This document shows positions 45,781-49,540 of a stretch of 49,540 nucleotides of DNA, piece after piece. Below the pieces are notes generated by a model, which ran no database searches, was not told the origin of the DNA, and worked only from the letters and a program-made list of their open reading frames with translations. This stretch comes from an uncultured cyanobacterium. Its GTDB lineage: Bacteria > Cyanobacteriota > Cyanobacteriia > Cyanobacteriales > Microcystaceae. The stretch spans positions 1 to 49,540 of the forward strand of contig CAIPYC010000171.1 of assembly GCA_903869185.1 (NCBI GenBank), written 5' to 3'. Position numbers and translations under genes: made by a program. Position 1 is the first letter of the stretch. Every line of letters starts with the position of its first letter.

Positions 45781-46197
45781 TTACAAAGGAAAAAAAATAG
45801 ATTTAAAAAGCTGTCGTAATTGAAGCAAAAGAATTATATTTCCTATCTTTGGATTTAACTGTGCTGGGTAAGGAGTAGTTTTCAGCTTCTCCTTAATAGC
45901 AGCATATTGCAATGAATTCATTGGCTTTCCATCTAGGGGAGAGCGAGCCGTTGTGACCACCTCCGACCGCAGAACTTCTTCAGGGATATCTTCAGGAGGA
46001 GGTAAGGACAAAGCTTGTAAAGGCAAGAAATTAAAAAGTAAAACTAATCCAAAGATTAATTTAGGGCGTAGATGTCTGTTCCGGGGAATCTGTCTGTGTC
46101 TGTGGCGGGAGTGATGGCTGTGGGGGTGATGGCTGCTGCTGTGGTGTGATCTCCTTGAGCCATCTGACGATCTCTGACTGGGCGATAGTATAGACAT
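45781..46197 (-). CDS. small secreted/membrane conserved hypothetical protein, start unresolved
   Basis: The recognisable protein begins around 46075 with a hydrophobic segment (LIFGLVLLFNFLPLQALS) and continues PPPEDIPEEVLRSEVVTTAR, SPLDGKPMNSLQYAAIKEKL and a C-terminal LLLQLRQLFKSIFFPL. I know this style as a cyanobacterial conserved hypothetical with an N-terminal signal and a proline-rich PPPEDIPEE motif; function unknown. No ATG, GTG or TTG exists in frame between the signal region and ATG 46197. Starting there would add about 40 residues of Ser/His/Arg-rich sequence lying wholly within the preceding gene in another frame, which looks like a shadow. A lost or altered start codon is possible. 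Confidence 0.5.
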   Translation of the reverse strand: MSILSPSQRSSDGSRRSHHSSSHHPHSHHSRHRHRQIPRNRHLRPKLIFGLVLLFNFLPLQALSLPPPEDIPEEVLRSEVVTTARSPLDGKPMNSLQYAAIKEKLKTTPYPAQLNPKIGNIILLLQLRQLFKSIFFPL

Positions 46198-47983
46198 TAC
46201 TAGAATGATGTATCATTTGAGCAATACGTATGGCCTCCCGATAGGAGGATTGATCTGCTCGATCCCGAGCTAAACCGAGAAGTTGGCTACTCCAGAGCTC
46301 AATAGCGCTTTGGGCCTGAGGATTGGCATCCGAATAAGCGGGTATATCCTCTGCCAAACCAATTGCCCGGGCAAGATTCCCCGGGGTTCTAGATGAGGCT
46401 ATTTCATAAGCCCTATCCAGGTTATAGCTTGAGTTCATTTCTCTGTGCCAATGCCTAATTTTTGCTTGGATTTGTTCATAAAGAGGATGACCAGAAGGTA
46501 TTCTCTCTGCTGTTGCTATTGCACTTGGATAATCCTTGTTATTGGCTAAGTAATTAGCTCGATCAACAATTGGTTGGTCTTCAATATTGTAGATTTGTTC
46601 TTGCCAATAAGCTATCTTATGCTGAGCTTCGCTAAAGAGAGCCCTTCCAGAATTAATAGCTTGAGCTTGAGCAATTGCCAACCTCAAAACCGAAACATTT
46701 CCTTCTCCAAGGCGAGCGGTTTGCTCAGCCCGATTGAGAATTGGCTGATCTTCTATTGTTTCAATAGATGCCTGCCATTTGTTCATTAATTCTTGGGCTT
46801 GATGATAGCGAGGATTATTCAAAGGAATCAGACTGAGCTGAAGAATGGCATTTTGATAGTCATCAATAGTACCCATGCTGGCCAATTCATTGGACTTACT
46901 GATAAAGACAAGATCACTGGCTTCTAGTTGCCAACGATCTATAAAGGATCTAGCTTCGCTATAGAGCCTATCTCCAAGCTGGATTTTTTTCATAGCATCT
47001 ATAGCATTTTGAAAAGAATCTGGATTATCTGAAGAAGTATCTTCTATAGCAGTAAGGAAAATGTGCCACCTGTTGATTTCAGCTTGGAAAACTTGACGAT
47101 TCCCAACTGAATTCACAATAGATTGAACCTTACTCCAGTTTTTTTGAATAATATTACTATCTACGAGATCGACTACATTGTATTTATTTTTTTGAATGAG
47201 TTCTTGAGCCTGCTTATAAACATAGCTATCAGGAGGAATTTCACTGACTTCATCTAATGCTTTAAGCCAGTTTTCCAATCCACCCTCTTTAGATGCATCA
47301 GAAGCTAAATCAAGTTGTTCATGTTGTTGTTGGGCTAATTGTACTTTTTTTATAGCTCCATTGTATTGAACTGTTGACCAGTATTTATTTTTTATATTTA
47401 ATATCTCAACAGCCAATCTGAGTGCATATTCCCAGTTTGACTGTCGCAGCTGATTATCTATTTGGCTTAAGTGATCTGTGCCGATCTTCCAGATATCTTG
47501 CCATTTAACGATCCTCTTTTCTGCAACTTGATAAGATTTAGAAAAAACCGGGATTTTGTGGGCAATCTCTATTGCTTGATTCATATTTCCATCTTGAAAG
47601 TCTTTCTCTGCTAGATTGAGTAATTCTGTAGACCACTGCTCTAAAGAACGATCTATTTCTGGCCTAAGGGCATGATCTTGAGGGAGAGATCGTACTAACT
47701 CAATTGCTTGAAGCAAACTTTCTAAAGTACCATGCTGAGCATAAATCTGCGCGCAGTAAATTCGCAAAGAAGCCGAGGCTGTAGGCCAAAAAATTGTTGA
47801 ACAATTGGGTGCTTTTGGGACAAGGAAAAGATTGGAAATTGCAGTAAATCCTAAACCTCCTGAAACAGCAATCGAGAAGACAGCCCAAAACTGCCAAGGA
47901 AGCTGTTTAAATTTGGGACTTTTTTTCTTGAGCCAGGTTTTGATTGTGAAAGGGTCTGGAGGTATTTTCTTATTAGAAATCAC
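46061..47983 (-). CDS. membrane-anchored helical-repeat protein of a cyanobacterial family
   Basis: A 640-residue protein with one span near residues 33-55 (FWAVFSIAVSGGLGFTAISN) and the family block APNCSTIFWPTASASLRIYC just after it. The rest is a run of degenerate repeats of roughly 40-80 residues with the theme A..IA..IP..HPLY..AQ..I..W...I (for example TAERIPSGHPLYEQIQAKIR and AIGLAEDIPAYSDANPQAQS). The C-terminus is Pro/Gln/Thr-rich. Homologues are often labelled chromosome segregation ATPase, but no Walker motif is present here, so that name is misleading. A periplasmic scaffold role is a guess. The start is GTG 47983. It follows hslO by 54 bp on the same strand. Confidence 0.7.
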   Translation of the reverse strand: MISNKKIPPDPFTIKTWLKKKSPKFKQLPWQFWAVFSIAVSGGLGFTAISNLFLVPKAPNCSTIFWPTASASLRIYCAQIYAQHGTLESLLQAIELVRSLPQDHALRPEIDRSLEQWSTELLNLAEKDFQDGNMNQAIEIAHKIPVFSKSYQVAEKRIVKWQDIWKIGTDHLSQIDNQLRQSNWEYALRLAVEILNIKNKYWSTVQYNGAIKKVQLAQQQHEQLDLASDASKEGGLENWLKALDEVSEIPPDSYVYKQAQELIQKNKYNVVDLVDSNIIQKNWSKVQSIVNSVGNRQVFQAEINRWHIFLTAIEDTSSDNPDSFQNAIDAMKKIQLGDRLYSEARSFIDRWQLEASDLVFISKSNELASMGTIDDYQNAILQLSLIPLNNPRYHQAQELMNKWQASIETIEDQPILNRAEQTARLGEGNVSVLRLAIAQAQAINSGRALFSEAQHKIAYWQEQIYNIEDQPIVDRANYLANNKDYPSAIATAERIPSGHPLYEQIQAKIRHWHREMNSSYNLDRAYEIASSRTPGNLARAIGLAEDIPAYSDANPQAQSAIELWSSQLLGLARDRADQSSYREAIRIAQMIHHSSNVYTIAQSEIVRWLKEITPQQQPSPPQPSLPPQTQTDSPEQTSTP

Positions 47984-48037
47984 TTTTGAGCAATTGGTTG
48001 AGTGTGAATTAACTGAAATAAAAAATATGGCAAATAT

Positions 48038-48946
48038 TTAAAGGGCGGATCTTGTTTTTTCATTGATATCTGCGATCAATTGTTCTAAATTTTCAACATT
48101 AGCAGTATACACATGAGAACAAAACTGACAGATTGCCTCGGCTCCTTTGTCTTTTTCAATCATATCTTCTAGTTCGGCTACGCCCAAAAGCCTGAGAGCG
48201 CCTAACATACGCTCAAAAGAGCATCCACACTTGAATCTGACTAGTTGAACTTCGGGAAAAATATTCAAACCTAAATCTGACAGAAGAATTTTCATTATCT
48301 GTGTCAGAGTCTTACCTTCTTTCAAAAGGGTTGTAAAATTAGCCAATCCTTGAATACGCGACTCCAAAAGACTAATTAGCTGTTCATCCCTAGAGGCTTT
48401 GGGCATTACCTGGAGCAACAATCCACCTGAAGCCACAACTCCTTCGGCCCCTACAAACACACCAACCAACAAAGCTGAAGGGGTTTGTTCCGAATTGACT
48501 AGGTAATTGACAATATCCTCGCCAATTTCTCCAGAGACTATTTCTACTGTGCTTGAATAGGGATATCCATAGCCTATGTCTCTAACCACATAGACATATC
48601 CATTCTTGCCAACAGCAGCTCCGACATCTAACTTACCTTGAGCATTGGGTGGTAGTTCGATATCGGAATTGCCGACATACCCCCTAACCGTACCATCTAG
48701 TCCAGCATCTACTAATAAACCACCTAAAGGACCATCGCCTTTGATGCGAATATTAACTCTAGAGTGTTCTTTTTTCATGCTCGAAACTAGTAAGAGCCCT
48801 GAAGCCATTGCTCTACCTAAAGCTGCTGTTGCTACATAAGATAAACCATGTCTGCGTCTAGCTTCTTCTGTTAAACTTGTAGTAATGACTCCTATTGCTC
48901 TGATACCACCTTCGGCAGCTGTTGCCCGAATTAATTGATCGACCAT
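48038..48946 (-). CDS. hslO: redox-regulated chaperone Hsp33
   Basis: A 302-residue Hsp33 holdase, activated when oxidation releases zinc from its C-terminal cysteines. The zinc set is intact as CGC (in VRFKCGCSFERM) and CQFC (in AEAICQFCSHVY). The N-terminal core shows TSLTEEARRRHGLSYVATAA, GRAMASGLLL, RINIRIKGDGPLGG-type sequence and VVRDIGYGYPYSSTVE. Length is normal. It follows the ABA4-like gene by 28 bp, so the two are probably cotranscribed; oxidative stress from photosynthesis would be the natural condition for its action. Confidence 0.95.
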   Translation of the reverse strand: MVDQLIRATAAEGGIRAIGVITTSLTEEARRRHGLSYVATAALGRAMASGLLLVSSMKKEHSRVNIRIKGDGPLGGLLVDAGLDGTVRGYVGNSDIELPPNAQGKLDVGAAVGKNGYVYVVRDIGYGYPYSSTVEIVSGEIGEDIVNYLVNSEQTPSALLVGVFVGAEGVVASGGLLLQVMPKASRDEQLISLLESRIQGLANFTTLLKEGKTLTQIMKILLSDLGLNIFPEVQLVRFKCGCSFERMLGALRLLGVAELEDMIEKDKGAEAICQFCSHVYTANVENLEQLIADINEKTRSAL

Positions 48947-48974
48947 TCTGTCTTAATTTATATTAGTTTGATAA

Positions 48975-49430
48975 TTATTTAGAGAGAACAACATCTTCCT
49001 TGACAGAGGAAAAAAATCTATTCTTGACGGTTGTAGTTAAAATATGTGAAAGTAACCCGATTGGACCTGCAAACAGGCATAGAGCCAAAGAGTGGAATAC
49101 CGGGGTTTTGGTATCTTTCCCGACTAGATATATATAACGCCCAAGAAATAAATCAATCACCAGAAAATGAACCCAGCCAGCAAAAATGATTTTTTCCTGT
49201 CCAAATACGCTTGCCAGATTCGTTAAGGTGGGGTTGGCAAAAATATCAGCCGATTGAGCATCCAATCCTGTTGCAAATAGATAAATGTAGAGGACAATCA
49301 AGGGAACAAACAATAGTAGAGAGTTCATTAGTTTCTGCGTGAAGTCCCAACGTGGCAAGAAGATCATCAAAATCCAAAAGGGCAAAACATATAGGTTGGC
49401 AATGTTGAATAGAATAGACAAATGTGACAT
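48975..49430 (-). CDS. ABA4-like (DUF4281) membrane protein
   Basis: A 151-residue protein with four hydrophobic spans and the family signature FGQEKIIFAGWVHFLVIDLF followed by GRYIYLVGKD and a span starting HSLALCLFAGPIGLLSHIL. The plant member ABA4 is needed for neoxanthin formation; cyanobacterial homologues lack an established substrate, so carotenoid involvement is only suggested. The N-terminus NIANLYVLPFWILMIFLPRW is typical. It precedes hslO by 28 bp. Confidence 0.85.
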   Translation of the reverse strand: MSHLSILFNIANLYVLPFWILMIFLPRWDFTQKLMNSLLLFVPLIVLYIYLFATGLDAQSADIFANPTLTNLASVFGQEKIIFAGWVHFLVIDLFLGRYIYLVGKDTKTPVFHSLALCLFAGPIGLLSHILTTTVKNRFFSSVKEDVVLSK

Positions 49431-49511
49431 GAGAACAGAGAATCTTAAATATTTTTTAATCTAACTTAATATAACGCATTCTCGGTTTACTTGAGCTTTT
49501 GAGCATTAAAC

Positions 49512-49538
49512 AAAAAAAGGGCAGTTGTTGCCCCTTTT
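49512..49538. terminator. rho-independent terminator at the window end
   Basis: A stem GGGCA/TGCCC with a 5-base loop (49519-49533) is flanked by seven A before it and CTTTT after it, so it could work in both directions. It probably ends a gene outside the window that runs toward position 49540 from the right. Confidence 0.6.
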
Positions 49539-49540
49539 CC

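Noticed and set aside
45288-46090. Short repeat CTGTTCCGGGGAA near 45289 and 46077
   Set aside because: Two copies of 13 bases with unrelated flanks; one is in the sorting-tail region and the other in the end of the repeat protein. Probably chance.
1-49540. CRISPR array, prophage or complete insertion sequence
   Set aside because: No regularly spaced direct repeats, phage structural genes, intact transposase or terminal inverted repeats were seen on reading both strands.

Overview
The window is chromosomal DNA from a photosynthetic cyanobacterium, most likely unicellular and of moderate to low GC (about 40% by eye). The evidence is a full-length kaiA-kaiB-kaiC clock cluster, ndhM of the cyanobacterial/chloroplast NDH-1 complex, an ABA4-like membrane protein, a cyanobacterial tRNA-Glu(UUC), and many families largely confined to cyanobacteria (DUF2996, DUF3143, DUF3155, a LON-domain protein, an HpsJ-like protein, a cyanobacterial exosortase). 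I cannot name the genus. The octamer GCGATCGC (HIP1), very common in many cyanobacteria, was seen only once.

Layout. 1-4.3 kb: end of a LON-domain gene, DUF2996, then a clpB-methyltransferase operon on the minus strand. 4.3-8.7 kb: a plus-strand run of sugar kinase, Xaa-Pro aminopeptidase, and a two-gene permease module. 8.8-13 kb: typA, then converging on it an exosortase fused to a C-terminal periplasmic-type domain, with its HpsJ-like partner. 13-17 kb: a membrane-anchored PP2C phosphatase, ndhM, ppa and a DUF362 gene, all on the minus strand. 17-19.5 kb: a DUF697 GTPase and an SGNH hydrolase. 19.4-30.8 kb: an S9 peptidase and a surface-polysaccharide set (GT4 glycosyltransferase, Wzc-like tyrosine kinase, Wzx-type flippase, Wzy/ligase-type polymerase), interleaved with DUF3155, a GAF histidine kinase and a putative L,D-transpeptidase. 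30.9-33.8 kb: kaiABC. 33.8-42.2 kb: an Ap4A phosphorylase-like gene, a deacetylase-like/phosphodiester-glycosidase fusion, gcvH, purM, a secreted hypothetical, DUF3143 and carB. 42.2-45 kb: a small conserved protein, an anti-sigma-type ATPase, rlmD and tRNA-Glu. 45-45.8 kb: a decayed zone with a nuclease/transposase-family remnant and a broken exosortase-substrate gene. 45.8-49.5 kb: a secreted small protein, a membrane-anchored repeat protein, hslO and an ABA4-like gene.

How it fits together. Most of the window is housekeeping (nucleotide and pyrimidine synthesis, proteostasis, translation, NDH-1, clock). The accessory theme is the cell envelope: polysaccharide export genes and an exosortase system whose likely substrate class appears, in broken form, 33 kb away. 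The most striking structural feature is compaction: seven of nine tail-to-tail gene pairs overlap, by 4 to 82 bp. I found no CRISPR array, intact insertion sequence or prophage, and no cluster that I would call a wholly new system. The best leads are the broken PFExSP-type sorting protein, the exosortase fusion, the PP2C with a kinase-like N-terminus, and the deacetylase-like domain that has lost metal ligands.
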